The notes beneath the pieces were generated by a model. That model made no database searches. It had not been told where the DNA came from and saw only the letters and a list, made by a program, of their open reading frames with translations. The position numbers were made by a program, and so were the translations under genes. DNA of 64,000 nucleotides, taken from positions 59,706 through 123,705 of the forward strand of contig NZ_LBMG01000016.1 of NCBI RefSeq assembly GCF_001005315.1, in the 5' to 3' direction. Below are positions 42,324 to 51,857 of this stretch, piece after piece. This DNA is from Kordia jejudonensis (GTDB lineage Bacteria > Bacteroidota > Bacteroidia > Flavobacteriales > Flavobacteriaceae). Numbering within the stretch: the stretch's first letter is position 1; every line of letters starts with the position of its first letter.

Positions 42324-45170
42324 ATGAATACGGATTCTTTTTCACTTAGACATAATGGAACACGTGCCAAAGATGTTCCTTACATGTTAAAAACAATCGG
42401 GGTTACTTCTCTAGAACAACTTATTGACGAGACTATTCCTGACGAAATTCGATTGAATTCAGCGCTAGACCTTCCAGCAGGATTAAGCGAAAATGAATTC
42501 CTATCACACATGCAAAACCTTGCAGGACACAATAAAATATTTAAATCATATATCGGACTAGGATATCACGAACCTGTAACACCAGCCGTGATTCAACGTA
42601 ATATATTTGAAAATCCAGGTTGGTATACCGCATATACGCCATATCAGGCAGAAATTGCACAAGGAAGACTAGAAGCTTTATTAAATTTTCAAACAGTTGT
42701 TACAGACTTAACAGGAATGGAAATTGCAAACGCTTCCCTTTTAGATGAAAGTACAGCTGCCGCAGAAGCAATGGCAATGTTATTTGCTGTGCGATCAAGA
42801 ACACAGAAAAAAGCTGGCGTTTCAAAATTCTTTGTCTCAAACGAAGTATTGCCACAAACGATTTCATTGCTAAAAACAAGAGCCATTCCAATCGGAATTG
42901 AATTGGTTTTTGGAGATCATACTACATTTGACTTCTCAGATGAATTTTTTGGAGCATTACTACAATATCCAGGAAAACACGGGCAAATTTTCGATTACAG
43001 AGCATTTACAGAAAAAGCAAATGCAAACGAAATCAAAGTTGCTGTTGCCGCAGATATTTTAAGCTTAGTATTACTAGAATCTCCTGGAAGTTTTGGAGTT
43101 GATGTCGTTGTCGGAACAACACAGCGTTTCGGAATTCCATTAGGTTATGGTGGTCCTCACGCCGCATTTTTTGCTACAAAAGAAGCTTACAAACGATACT
43201 TGCCAGGTCGAATTATTGGAGTAACGAAAGATATGGACGACAATCGTGCATTGCGTATGGCGCTTCAAACACGTGAGCAACACATCAAACGAGACAAAGC
43301 AACTTCAAATATCTGTACTGCACAAGTATTATTGGCAGTTATGGCAGGAATGTACGCCGTATATCATGGTCCAAACGGATTAAAATACATCGCTAATAAA
43401 GTACATTCAAATGCTGTAAATCTTACAAATACTTTAGAAAAATTAGGTTTCGAACAAACAAACTCAGCGTATTTTGATACCATTGTTATCAAAGCTGATG
43501 CTGGAAAAGTAAAAGAAGTTGCCGAACAAAACGAAGTGAACTTCTTGTACATTGACGAAGATACAGTTGGAATTTCTATCAATGAAGCGACAACTGCAAA
43601 CGATCTAAATGACATTGCGTTCATCTTTGCAACAGTAGCCGAAAAAGAAACCATCGAAATAGAAAACACATACACATCAAAAATATTACCATCAGTTTCC
43701 AGAGAAACTTCTTTCATGGAAGAGCCTGTATTTAACAGTTACCACTCGGAAACAGAAATGATGCGTTACATCAAAAAATTAGAGCGTAAAGATTTATCCT
43801 TAAACCATTCTATGATTGCGTTAGGTTCATGTACAATGAAGTTAAACGCTGCCGCAGAAATGTTATCGTTAAGTTCAGCTCAGTGGAATAACATTCATCC
43901 ATTTGTGCCAGTTGAACAAGCAGAAGGATATCAAATCTTATTAAAAGAATTAGAGCATCAACTGAATGTTGTGACTGGTTTTGCAGGAACTTCATTGCAA
44001 CCAAACTCTGGAGCGCAAGGAGAATTCGCAGGATTAATGGTTATTCGTGCATATCATGAATCAAGAGGTGACACACACAGAAACATTTGTTTAATTCCAG
44101 CTTCTGCACACGGAACAAATCCAGCAAGTGCTGTCATGGCAGGAATGAAAGTAGTCGTTACCAAAACTTCGGAAGACGGAAACATTGATGTAGACGATTT
44201 ACGCGAAAAAGCATTGGTACACAAAGATAACTTAGCGGCATTAATGGTAACATATCCATCAACGCACGGTGTTTTTGAAGCTACCATCAAAGAAATTACA
44301 CAAATCATTCACGATAATGGTGGACAAGTATATATGGATGGTGCAAACATGAACGCGCAAGTTGGATTGACAAATCCTGCAACCATTGGCGCAGATGTTT
44401 GTCACCTAAACTTACACAAAACATTTGCCATTCCACATGGTGGCGGCGGACCTGGTGTTGGCCCAATTTGTGTTGCAGCACACTTAGTACCATTTTTACC
44501 AAGCAATCCGATCATAAAAACTGGTGGAGAAAAAGCAATTACAGCCATTTCTTCAGCACCTTGGGGAAGCTCTTTAGTTTGTTTAATTTCTTACGGATAC
44601 ATTGCAATGTTAGGTTCAAGAGGTTTAACAGAAGCTACAGAATATGCTATCTTAAATGCAAACTATATCAAAGCGCGCTTGGAAGACGAATACAATATTC
44701 TATACACCAACAAACGTGGAAGATGTGCGCATGAAATGATTATTGATTGCAGACCATTTAAACAACTTGGAATTGAAGTGACAGACATTGCAAAACGTTT
44801 AATGGATTACGGATTTCACGCACCAACGGTATCATTTCCAGTAGGTGGAACCATCATGATTGAACCAACAGAAAGTGAAAGCTTAGCAGAATTAGATACA
44901 TTCTGTGATGCAATGTTGGCGATCAGAAGTGAAATTTCAGAAGCAAAAGCAGACAACACAAACAATGTGTTAAAAAATGCACCACATACCTTAGAAATGT
45001 TAACGGCAGAAGAATGGAAACTTCCATACTCACGTCAAAAAGCAGCATTTCCATTACCATACGTTGCAGATAACAAATTCTGGCCATCCGTTAGAAGAGT
45101 TGATGACGCGTACGGAGATCGAAATTTAATCTGTACTTGTGCGCCAATTGAAGCGTACGCAGAAGCATAA
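42324..45170 (+). CDS. gcvP: Glycine dehydrogenase (decarboxylating), P protein
   Basis: 948 residues, a full-length fused P protein. With PLP it decarboxylates glycine and passes the aminomethyl group to the H protein in the glycine cleavage system. The N-terminal half ends around residue 450. The C-terminal half has the PLP lysine in HLNLHKTFAIPHGGGGPGVGP (Lys699), the conserved SCTMKLNAA and the GTNPASAVMAGM segment. No gcvH or gcvT is next to it, as in many Bacteroidetes where the genes are scattered. A strong terminator follows directly. Confidence 0.97.
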   Translation: MNTDSFSLRHNGTRAKDVPYMLKTIGVTSLEQLIDETIPDEIRLNSALDLPAGLSENEFLSHMQNLAGHNKIFKSYIGLGYHEPVTPAVIQRNIFENPGWYTAYTPYQAEIAQGRLEALLNFQTVVTDLTGMEIANASLLDESTAAAEAMAMLFAVRSRTQKKAGVSKFFVSNEVLPQTISLLKTRAIPIGIELVFGDHTTFDFSDEFFGALLQYPGKHGQIFDYRAFTEKANANEIKVAVAADILSLVLLESPGSFGVDVVVGTTQRFGIPLGYGGPHAAFFATKEAYKRYLPGRIIGVTKDMDDNRALRMALQTREQHIKRDKATSNICTAQVLLAVMAGMYAVYHGPNGLKYIANKVHSNAVNLTNTLEKLGFEQTNSAYFDTIVIKADAGKVKEVAEQNEVNFLYIDEDTVGISINEATTANDLNDIAFIFATVAEKETIEIENTYTSKILPSVSRETSFMEEPVFNSYHSETEMMRYIKKLERKDLSLNHSMIALGSCTMKLNAAAEMLSLSSAQWNNIHPFVPVEQAEGYQILLKELEHQLNVVTGFAGTSLQPNSGAQGEFAGLMVIRAYHESRGDTHRNICLIPASAHGTNPASAVMAGMKVVVTKTSEDGNIDVDDLREKALVHKDNLAALMVTYPSTHGVFEATIKEITQIIHDNGGQVYMDGANMNAQVGLTNPATIGADVCHLNLHKTFAIPHGGGGPGVGPICVAAHLVPFLPSNPIIKTGGEKAITAISSAPWGSSLVCLISYGYIAMLGSRGLTEATEYAILNANYIKARLEDEYNILYTNKRGRCAHEMIIDCRPFKQLGIEVTDIAKRLMDYGFHAPTVSFPVGGTIMIEPTESESLAELDTFCDAMLAIRSEISEAKADNTNNVLKNAPHTLEMLTAEEWKLPYSRQKAAFPLPYVADNKFWPSVRRVDDAYGDRNLICTCAPIEAYAEA

Positions 45171-45181
45171 AAAATATTCTG

Positions 45182-45214
45182 AAAAGGAGCGTTCTAAAAA
45201 ACGCTCCTTTTTTA
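45182..45214 (+). terminator. Intrinsic terminator of gcvP
   Basis: AAAAGGAGCGTT (45182-45193) pairs with AACGCTCCTTTT (45200-45211), followed by more T. It lies 12 bp after the gcvP stop codon. Confidence 0.85.
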
Positions 45215-45391
45215 TTTCTTCCTATTTTTCATTACACAATTGTCAGTTTTTAGGCTTTTATTTTAGAAATTATCTAAAACCTTAACATTTGAGTGCATTA
45301 TTCTCAAAAATTCCAATTTCGGCTTCCGATCTGAAATATTAACGCATATTAATTGTTAATTTAGTTCTTTAAAACCCAAAATTGTATTGAA

Positions 45392-46450
45392 ATGAACGTT
45401 AAAATTACGGGGACAGGATGCTATATTCCCTCTGAAGTTGAAACAAATGAAGATTTCCTCCAGCATAAATTCCTCAATGACGATGGGAGCCCTTTTAAAC
45501 AAAACACAGATATAATTATCAAAAAATTCAAGTCCATCACTGGAATTGATAAACGCAGATATGCAGAAAAACAACACACGTCTTCTGACTTGGGTTATCT
45601 TGCCGCTGAAAAAGCAATAGCTGATGCTAAAATTGATCCTGAACAACTTGATTATATTATTTTTGCTCAAAATTTTGGCGACGTTGCATACAACTCTGTT
45701 CAGAGTGACGCCGTACCAAGTTTGGCAAGTAGAGTGAAACATCTCTTACGTATCAAAAATCCAAAATGTGTAGCATATGATGTTGTATTTGGCTGTCCTG
45801 GTTGGGTTGAAGGCATGATACAAGGATATGCATTCATCAAAGCAGGAATTGCAAAAAAATGCCTCATTATCGGTTCGGAAACTTTGTCAAGAGTTATTGA
45901 CAAACACGATAGAGATTCTATGATTTACTCTGATGGCGCTGGCGCAACAGTTATTGAAACTACAGAAGAAGATAGCGGAATTATTGCACACGAAACGGCA
46001 ACACATTCCTATAATGAAGCACATTATTTATTCTTTGGAAAATCATACAATACTGAATTAAAAGAAGATACTCGATACATTAAAATGTATGGACGTAAAA
46101 TTTACGAATTTGCACTAACGCACGTGCCAACTGCCATGAAAGCTTGTTTGGACAAAAGTGGCGTTGCCATAAGTGACTTAAAAAAGATTTTTATTCATCA
46201 AGCAAACGAAAAGATGGATGAAGCTATTATCCAACGTTTTTACGAATTGTACGACCAAGAAATTCCAGCAGGAATTATGCCGATGACAATTCATGATTTA
46301 GGAAATAGTTCGGTGGCTACGATTCCAACATTGTTTGATATGGTAAGCAAAGGAAAAGTGGAAAATCAAGAAATTAAAAAAGGCGATATTGTGATGTTTG
46401 CCAGTGTTGGTGCCGGAATGAACATCAACGCCATTGTGTATAAATATTAG
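45392..46450 (+). CDS. 3-oxoacyl-ACP synthase III family protein (FabH-like)
   Basis: 352 residues. KAS III enzymes make the first C-C bond of fatty acid or polyketide chains from acyl-CoA and malonyl-ACP. Nucleophile in VVFGCPGWVEGM (Cys135), His in KIFIHQANEKMDEA (about 270) and Asn in HDLGNSSVATIPT (about 303) give the Cys-His-Asn triad. The CPGW context differs from the housekeeping FabH (AACAG), suggesting a specialised paralog used in a secondary or surface lipid pathway. It is followed by proC after 2 bp, so the two may be co-transcribed, without an obvious pathway link. Confidence 0.88.
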   Translation: MNVKITGTGCYIPSEVETNEDFLQHKFLNDDGSPFKQNTDIIIKKFKSITGIDKRRYAEKQHTSSDLGYLAAEKAIADAKIDPEQLDYIIFAQNFGDVAYNSVQSDAVPSLASRVKHLLRIKNPKCVAYDVVFGCPGWVEGMIQGYAFIKAGIAKKCLIIGSETLSRVIDKHDRDSMIYSDGAGATVIETTEEDSGIIAHETATHSYNEAHYLFFGKSYNTELKEDTRYIKMYGRKIYEFALTHVPTAMKACLDKSGVAISDLKKIFIHQANEKMDEAIIQRFYELYDQEIPAGIMPMTIHDLGNSSVATIPTLFDMVSKGKVENQEIKKGDIVMFASVGAGMNINAIVYKY

Positions 46451-46452
46451 AC

Positions 46453-47247
46453 ATGAATCTGGATACGATAGCCATTATTGGTGGTGGAAATTTAGGAAAA
46501 TCGATTGCGCAAGGACTGTTAAAAAACAACTATGCGCCTGAAAAAATCTACGTCACACGCACAAAAGTTGCGTTATTAGATGATTTGAAAGCCCAAAACG
46601 TACACACAACTTCCAATAATATAGAAGCAGTACAACAGGCGAATATTCTAATTTTCGCCTTAAAACCTTATCGTATCAAAAGTGTTCTCCAAGAACTTTC
46701 TTCTTACATTACACCAAATCATTTGATCATTTCTGTCATAAGCGATTTCTCGTTGAAACAACTTTCCGATTGTGTCGCTTCGAATGTTCAAGTAATTCGT
46801 GCCATGCCAAATACGGCAGCAGCAATCAGTGAATCTATGACGTGTTTGGCAAGTAAAAATGCAAGCGCAGAAAACATGGCAAAAACCAAATTTATTTTTG
46901 ATGCGTTGGGCGAAACTATTGAAATTGATGAAAGTCTTATGGATGCCGCAACAGTTTTAGGCGCATGTGGAATTGCTTATGCATTGCGATTTATAAGAGC
47001 GATGATTCAAGGTGGAATTGAAATTGGATTTGATGCCAAAACCGCTACCAAGATTGCTTCACAAACGGTCAAAGGTGCGAGCGAATTATTACTCCAAAAT
47101 GGCAATCATCCTGAAGAAGAAATTGACAAAGTAACGACGCCAAAAGGATGCACAATTGCGGGACTTAACGAAATGGAACATCAAGGATTTAGTTCTTCTT
47201 TAATTAAAGGAATTACAACTTCAATTGAAACAATTCAGAAAGATTGA
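46453..47247 (+). CDS. proC: Pyrroline-5-carboxylate reductase
   Basis: 264 residues. ProC reduces pyrroline-5-carboxylate to proline with NAD(P)H. N-terminal Rossmann motif IAIIGGGNLGKSIAQGLL (about 6-23), the conserved IRAMPNTAAAISESMT (about 116-131) and the C-terminal TVKGASELL...TTPKGCTIAGL (about 200-240) signature are present. It begins 2 bp after the KAS III stop. The assignment is firm. Confidence 0.95.
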   Translation: MNLDTIAIIGGGNLGKSIAQGLLKNNYAPEKIYVTRTKVALLDDLKAQNVHTTSNNIEAVQQANILIFALKPYRIKSVLQELSSYITPNHLIISVISDFSLKQLSDCVASNVQVIRAMPNTAAAISESMTCLASKNASAENMAKTKFIFDALGETIEIDESLMDAATVLGACGIAYALRFIRAMIQGGIEIGFDAKTATKIASQTVKGASELLLQNGNHPEEEIDKVTTPKGCTIAGLNEMEHQGFSSSLIKGITTSIETIQKD

Positions 47248-47413
47248 TCTTTTAGATTACTTACGCAATTACATCTCACAGATACACTTTACTATTTTTC
47301 AAATAGAATCTGCACGTCTTCAAAGCTTCGCGCAACAGTTCTACGGAGTTTATCGAATTAAAAAGAAATCCACGAAAAACAAAAACGAACTCGTAAAAAA
47401 TAGAAATGATTCC

Positions 47414-47421
47414 TATTTTTG
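47414..47421 (+). promoter_or_regulatory. Predicted -7 element of the mscL promoter
   Basis: TATTTTTG matches TAnnTTTG, 15 bp before the mscL ATG at 47437. The leader would be only about 10 nt. Confidence 0.5.
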
Positions 47422-47436
47422 CAAAAAAACAAGTAC

Positions 47437-47895
47437 ATGAAACTAAAGCTTTTCAATGAGTTTAAAGAATTTGCCGTAAAAGGTAATATGGTCGATATCG
47501 CTATCGGTGTTATCATCGGTTCGGCTTTTAATAAGGTAATTGATGTGTTGGTCAAAGAAGTCTTTTTACCACCTTTAACATTACTTACGGATGGAATTAA
47601 TTGGTCTGATAAAAAAATTATTCTAAGAGATGCAATTGATGATGGCACTACCAAATTACAAGAAGTTTCAGTAGCATATGGAAAACTTTTTGAAGTATTG
47701 GTCGATTTTGTAATTATAGGTTTTACGGTTTTTTTGGTCGTAAAGTTTATGAATTCTATGCGCAATAAAGCACAGGATCCCAAAAATAAAACTGTTGTCA
47801 CACCAAAAGATATTGAACTACTGAATCGTATGACAGAATTGTTGGAAAAACAAGTGGAAATTGCAGAACGAAATGCTTCAAACGAAGTAAAATAA
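47437..47895 (+). CDS. mscL: Large-conductance mechanosensitive channel MscL
   Basis: 152 residues from ATG 47437; a TTG six codons upstream is inside the -7 element and unlikely. MscL opens under membrane tension in hypo-osmotic shock. N-terminal KEFAVKGNMVDIAIGVIIGSAFNKVI (first helix, about 8-33) carries the conserved GNMVDLAVGVIIG-type signature. The second helix is FVIIGFTVFLVVKFMN. A C-terminal cytoplasmic helical bundle ends it. This length is normal for the family. The upstream spacer (~190 bp) has no gene. Confidence 0.95.
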   Translation: MKLKLFNEFKEFAVKGNMVDIAIGVIIGSAFNKVIDVLVKEVFLPPLTLLTDGINWSDKKIILRDAIDDGTTKLQEVSVAYGKLFEVLVDFVIIGFTVFLVVKFMNSMRNKAQDPKNKTVVTPKDIELLNRMTELLEKQVEIAERNASNEVK

Positions 47896-47919
47896 GTTTA
47901 GATTTTCTAACACTCGATA

Positions 47920-49416
47920 TTACTTCACTCCTAGTTTCTGAGCAATCCAATTGTTGAGCATTGGAATCATTCGGAGTTTATAAATTACAAATCCGTTGAC
48001 CAACATACAGGTTCCAACTTTCAAAATAATATCTAAAATCGTCGCATTGGTTGTTGGAAGATGGTGTAAAATAGCAACACTTCCCAAAAAGACAGGTAAA
48101 AGTATAAAATGCTTTTTGGTAAACGGTTGTATTTTATATTTTGAATAGATAAAAACAAGTTTCACACTATTGTACAACGTCATGGAAATCAAAGTAGCAT
48201 ACGCAGCGCCTTCAATTCCTAAGTTGAGATATTTGATAAAATAGATATTCAAAGAAATATTTAGCACGACTAAAATCGCAATCGCAACCATATTGAAACG
48301 ATAATATTTTGAATACAACAAAATGTGCGAATTGAATCCTGTACTCATGTCAATAACTACGTTGAAACTCAAAATTAAAATTACAGGAATCGTATCTACT
48401 AAGTTGTCACGCGTTGGTAAAATAGAAAACAAATCGTCAACTCCTAAAAAGATACAACTGAGCAAAAATCCGCCAAGCGCAAACAATAACATCGAAATTT
48501 CTTGATACTTTTTTCCTAACGAAGCAATATCATCTTTGGCAATATATTCACGAATTATTGGACTATAAATCGTGTACAAACCAATGGCAGGAATCGCCAA
48601 TGTTGCCGCCAAAACAACGCCAATACTATACGTTCCGTTTGCAGTCATTGCATCGTTTTCAATCAGGTTTGGAACCATAATTCCATCAATTTTAAACGCA
48701 AGTAATGAACCTAAAATACTGAGAAAAGCAAACACACTATACTTTATATATTCGCTCCGAAACGAACGATCAAACACTTTTTTATATGCAAAATCAAATT
48801 GAATATTCGCTACTTTTTTGACATATACCAAGGCAATAATCAAGAGTACAACGAAGCAAGCTGTGTAGATCAATTTGCCCGTTTCTACTGAAATCATTCC
48901 TGCCAAAAGCACTAAAAATATAGTTGGGAAAAATACTTTTATTGAAAAACGTTCCAATACTGTTGGAATGGCTATTTTTTTATAATTTGATACTTGCCGT
49001 TTGCTTACATCCATTATCGCGAACGCAAAACCTACTACAATAGAGTATTCGATGTAATCAAAAGCATGAAAATTTGGCAACAAACTCGATAGTGAATTCG
49101 CTAATAATAAAAAGACAACTGAAAATAAAATACTATTAATGACAACAATTAACAACGTACTTGAAAAAAATATATTTCGCTTTTCGGCTTCATCTTTAAA
49201 ACGCGGAAAATAATTGACTAATGATTGCGAAGTTCCAAATACAAAAAACGCCATCAAAATTTGTGCACCATCAAAAATGTAGCGTATAATTCCTAAAAAT
49301 TCTTTATTATTTGGATAGATGAAAAGTGTAGATACAATTCCAATAGCAGCACCAATATAATTGATAATGCTAAATTTGAGCGCTTGTGATGATACTTCTT
49401 TTTGTTGCTTTTCCAA
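47920..49416 (-). CDS. Polysaccharide flippase (Wzx/MATE-type oligosaccharide translocase)
   Basis: 498 residues and about 12-14 transmembrane helices, with the typical start FSIINYIGAAIGIVSTLFIYPN. The family (MOP superfamily) flips lipid-linked oligosaccharides across the inner membrane for O-antigen or capsule. No signal peptide or other domain. It is transcribed divergently from a methyltransferase-glycosyltransferase pair at 49586-50989, which fits a small surface-polysaccharide locus. Which polymer is made cannot be told from the window. Confidence 0.85.
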   Translation of the reverse strand: MEKQQKEVSSQALKFSIINYIGAAIGIVSTLFIYPNNKEFLGIIRYIFDGAQILMAFFVFGTSQSLVNYFPRFKDEAEKRNIFFSSTLLIVVINSILFSVVFLLLANSLSSLLPNFHAFDYIEYSIVVGFAFAIMDVSKRQVSNYKKIAIPTVLERFSIKVFFPTIFLVLLAGMISVETGKLIYTACFVVLLIIALVYVKKVANIQFDFAYKKVFDRSFRSEYIKYSVFAFLSILGSLLAFKIDGIMVPNLIENDAMTANGTYSIGVVLAATLAIPAIGLYTIYSPIIREYIAKDDIASLGKKYQEISMLLFALGGFLLSCIFLGVDDLFSILPTRDNLVDTIPVILILSFNVVIDMSTGFNSHILLYSKYYRFNMVAIAILVVLNISLNIYFIKYLNLGIEGAAYATLISMTLYNSVKLVFIYSKYKIQPFTKKHFILLPVFLGSVAILHHLPTTNATILDIILKVGTCMLVNGFVIYKLRMIPMLNNWIAQKLGVK

Positions 49417-49565
49417 TCGTAGAAAATATTATATCACAAATGTACACAAATGTATGGAACGTCTCTTGTTTTTAAAAAATGATCTCAAGGCAAAAAAATT
49501 CACCCTTACTTTAGATTTTACGTTCTAAAAATCCAATAATCCGATTATCTAACAACTCTTTTACA

Positions 49566-49573
49566 TATATTTG
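49566..49573 (+). promoter_or_regulatory. Predicted -7 element before the 49586 methyltransferase gene
   Basis: TATATTTG matches TAnnTTTG, 12 bp before the ATG at 49586. The mRNA leader would be only about 6-8 nt. Confidence 0.45.
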
Positions 49574-49585
49574 TAGTACCAAGAC

Positions 49586-50119
49586 ATGAACATGTACAAT
49601 AAATTTTATCCACATAAACGCTATCGCAATACGCTTGAATTTTTGAAAGAAACCATTCCTGATGGTGCAAAAATTTTAGATTTAGGCGTGCCAAATCCTT
49701 TTTCAGAAATTATGCAAAAGGAAGGATACGTTGTAGAAAATACCAAAGGAGAAGATTTAGACGAAGATTTTTCATCCGTACAAGAAAGTGACGCAGATGT
49801 GGTAACTGCTTTTGAAATATTTGAACATTTAGTAGCACCATTCAATATTTTAAAAGAAATCAAAGCAAAGAAAATTGTAGTTACCGTTCCGCTACGTTTG
49901 TGGTTTGCTACGGCGTATAGAAGCAAAACAGATCCGTGGGACAGACATTACCATGAGTTTGAAGACTGGCAATTTGATTGGTTGCTTGAAAAAGCTGGTT
50001 GGGATATTATAAAGACCAAAAAGTGGACAAATCCTTCGCGTCCACCCATTGCGCCACGTCCTATTTTGCGCCACTTAATTCCTCGCTATTACGCTGTGTA
50101 CGCGGAACGCAAAGCATAG
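49586..50119 (+). CDS. Class I methyltransferase-like protein (short)
   Basis: 177 residues. Methyltransferase domain with a shortened motif I (ILDLGVPNPFSEIMQKEGY, about 28-46: an LDLG core but the usual GxGxG replaced), then EDLDEDFSSV, DVVTAFEIFEHLVAPFNILKEI (about 70-92, the typical motif II) and VPLRLWF. The C-terminal part is HYHEFEDWQFDWLLEKAGW, also seen in methyltransferases that act on surface sugars. It is followed by a GT2 glycosyltransferase after 3 bp, so it is coupled. The altered motif I may affect SAM binding. Confidence 0.75.
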   Translation: MNMYNKFYPHKRYRNTLEFLKETIPDGAKILDLGVPNPFSEIMQKEGYVVENTKGEDLDEDFSSVQESDADVVTAFEIFEHLVAPFNILKEIKAKKIVVTVPLRLWFATAYRSKTDPWDRHYHEFEDWQFDWLLEKAGWDIIKTKKWTNPSRPPIAPRPILRHLIPRYYAVYAERKA

Positions 50120-50122
50120 TTT

Positions 50123-50989
50123 ATGAAAATTTACATTGTCATTCCTGCACATAATGAAGCCGCGCATATTGAAGCGACATTGACTTCCATTGTGGCACAA
50201 ACCAAACTTCCCGAAAAAGTAGTGGTTGTCAATGATAATTCGTCCGACGATACCGAATTGATTATTGACGCTTTCGCGAAAAAACACGTTTTCATTTCAA
50301 AAGTGAATACCAATGCTACAAACGAACATTTACCCGGAAGCAAAGTCGTAAATGCATTTTACAAAGGATTTGAAACCTTAGACGGTACTTTTGATGTTAT
50401 TGTAAAACTTGATGCAGACCTTATTTTACCAAACAACTATTTTGAAACCATTGCCAATCATTTTAAAAATGATGAAACTATTGGAATTGCTGGCGGACTT
50501 GCATTTATTGAAAAAGATGGCAAATGGATCTATGAAACTATTGCCGACAAAAACCATGTTCGTGGACCTTTTAAAGCCTATCGAAAAGCTTGTTTTGATC
50601 AAATTGGTGGTTTGCAAAAAGAACTTGGTTGGGACACAGCAGATGTATTATTAGCTCGTTTTTATGGTTGGAAAGTACATGTTGATCAATCATTGCACGT
50701 AAAACATTTGAAGCCAACTGGAAACGCTTACCAACAAAAAGTACATCAAAAACATGGCGCCGTTTTTTACAAATTGGGCTACGGATATTGGATTTCGCTG
50801 ATTTCTGCGTTCAAAATAGCACTGAAAAAGAAAAGTTTCAGCGTATTTTCAAGTTATATGAATGGTTTTTTGAAAGCCAAGAAAGAGAAAACTCCCAAAA
50901 TGGTAACTCCTGAGCAAGCACGATTTATCCGAAAGTACCGTCGCACTCAAATGCTTCACAAACTAAAAAAGTTCTTCTTATTTAGATAG
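50123..50989 (+). CDS. Glycosyltransferase family 2
   Basis: 288 residues. GT-A fold with the N-terminal IVIPAHNEAAHIEATLTSIVAQT (about 4-26) and VVVNDNSSDDTE. The DxD-type metal motif is VKLDADLILP (about 94-103). The conserved GPFKAYRKACFDQIGGLQ segment (about 152-169) and ELGWDTADVLLARFYGWKV are typical. It transfers a sugar to a lipid or polysaccharide acceptor. It starts 3 bp after the methyltransferase gene. The acceptor and sugar are unknown. No transmembrane segment apart from a weak hydrophobic helix near residue 220. Confidence 0.9.
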   Translation: MKIYIVIPAHNEAAHIEATLTSIVAQTKLPEKVVVVNDNSSDDTELIIDAFAKKHVFISKVNTNATNEHLPGSKVVNAFYKGFETLDGTFDVIVKLDADLILPNNYFETIANHFKNDETIGIAGGLAFIEKDGKWIYETIADKNHVRGPFKAYRKACFDQIGGLQKELGWDTADVLLARFYGWKVHVDQSLHVKHLKPTGNAYQQKVHQKHGAVFYKLGYGYWISLISAFKIALKKKSFSVFSSYMNGFLKAKKEKTPKMVTPEQARFIRKYRRTQMLHKLKKFFLFR

Positions 50990-51107
50990 TAGGAAAATTA
51001 GGGATTAATTATCGCTTTTTTTACAAAAAATTATCATCTTTCATAAAATAACCGTATTTTGTTGTCATTGTTATCCTTCAAAAACCCCTAAGCAAAAAAT
51101 AATATTC

Positions 51108-51857
51108 ATGATTACCGCAGTTATTGTTGAAGATGAAAAATCTTCCATGGAATACCTTTTGTCTTTACTTGCAAAAAGCTATTCTAATATTCAAGTCATG
51201 GCAACAGCTTCCAATGTTGACGATGCAGTGACGATTATTAAAAAAAATGCTCCTGATATTGTTTTTTTAGATATTGAATTGCAAGACGGAACCAGTTTTG
51301 AAGTCCTTGACAATTTGGGACAGCACATGCCTTTTGAAATCATATTTACCACAGGTTTTTTAGATTATAAAGAACGTGCAATGGATTATTTTGCCTTTTA
51401 TTACCTCAACAAACCTGTTCAGGAAGTAGAACTTAAAAAGGTATTAGACATGTATTTCATGAAGCGTACTTCGTTTGATGTAAAGAAATATGTGGCGTTT
51501 AAAAATCAAATTCAAGCCAAGAATCAAATTATAAGTGTCATCATTAAAGATGAATATATTCCTATAGAGTTGAAAGATATTATTTTTTGTGAAGCTTCTG
51601 GAAGTTATACATTTATTCACACAATTAATGGCGATAAATTACTAACTACCAAGAATTTAAAACGCATTGAAGACCTTATTGAAAATGAAGCTTTTTATAG
51701 AGTTCACAGATCAAAATTGGTCAATATGGAATATATTTCCAGCATTTCTAAAGGTGGAATTATTCGCATGTGTAACAATGTTGAAATTACAACTTCAGTA
51801 CGAAGCAAAAAGAAAGTGATTGATACATTTCAGTTGTACTTACAAACCAAACCTTAG
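51108..51857 (+). CDS. LytTR-family response regulator
   Basis: 249 residues. N-terminal receiver domain (TAVIVEDEKSSMEYLLSLLA, about 2-21; phospho-acceptor Asp in IVFLDIELQDG, about residue 56) and a C-terminal LytTR DNA-binding domain (IELKDIIFCEASGSYTFIHTINGDKLLTTKNLKRIEDLI, about 153-191, then FYRVHRSKLVNMEYI). It would bind direct repeats upstream of target genes after phosphorylation. No sensor kinase is in the neighbourhood, so it is an orphan regulator. Its stop codon overlaps the next gene (convergent) by 4 bp. Confidence 0.92.
   Translation: MITAVIVEDEKSSMEYLLSLLAKSYSNIQVMATASNVDDAVTIIKKNAPDIVFLDIELQDGTSFEVLDNLGQHMPFEIIFTTGFLDYKERAMDYFAFYYLNKPVQEVELKKVLDMYFMKRTSFDVKKYVAFKNQIQAKNQIISVIIKDEYIPIELKDIIFCEASGSYTFIHTINGDKLLTTKNLKRIEDLIENEAFYRVHRSKLVNMEYISSISKGGIIRMCNNVEITTSVRSKKKVIDTFQLYLQTKP

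Noticed and set aside
47225..47440. 71-aa ORF overlapping the 3' end of proC and the mscL start
   Set aside because: It overlaps proC by 23 bp in another frame and covers the mscL promoter. Composition is lysine-rich read-through of an AT-rich spacer.
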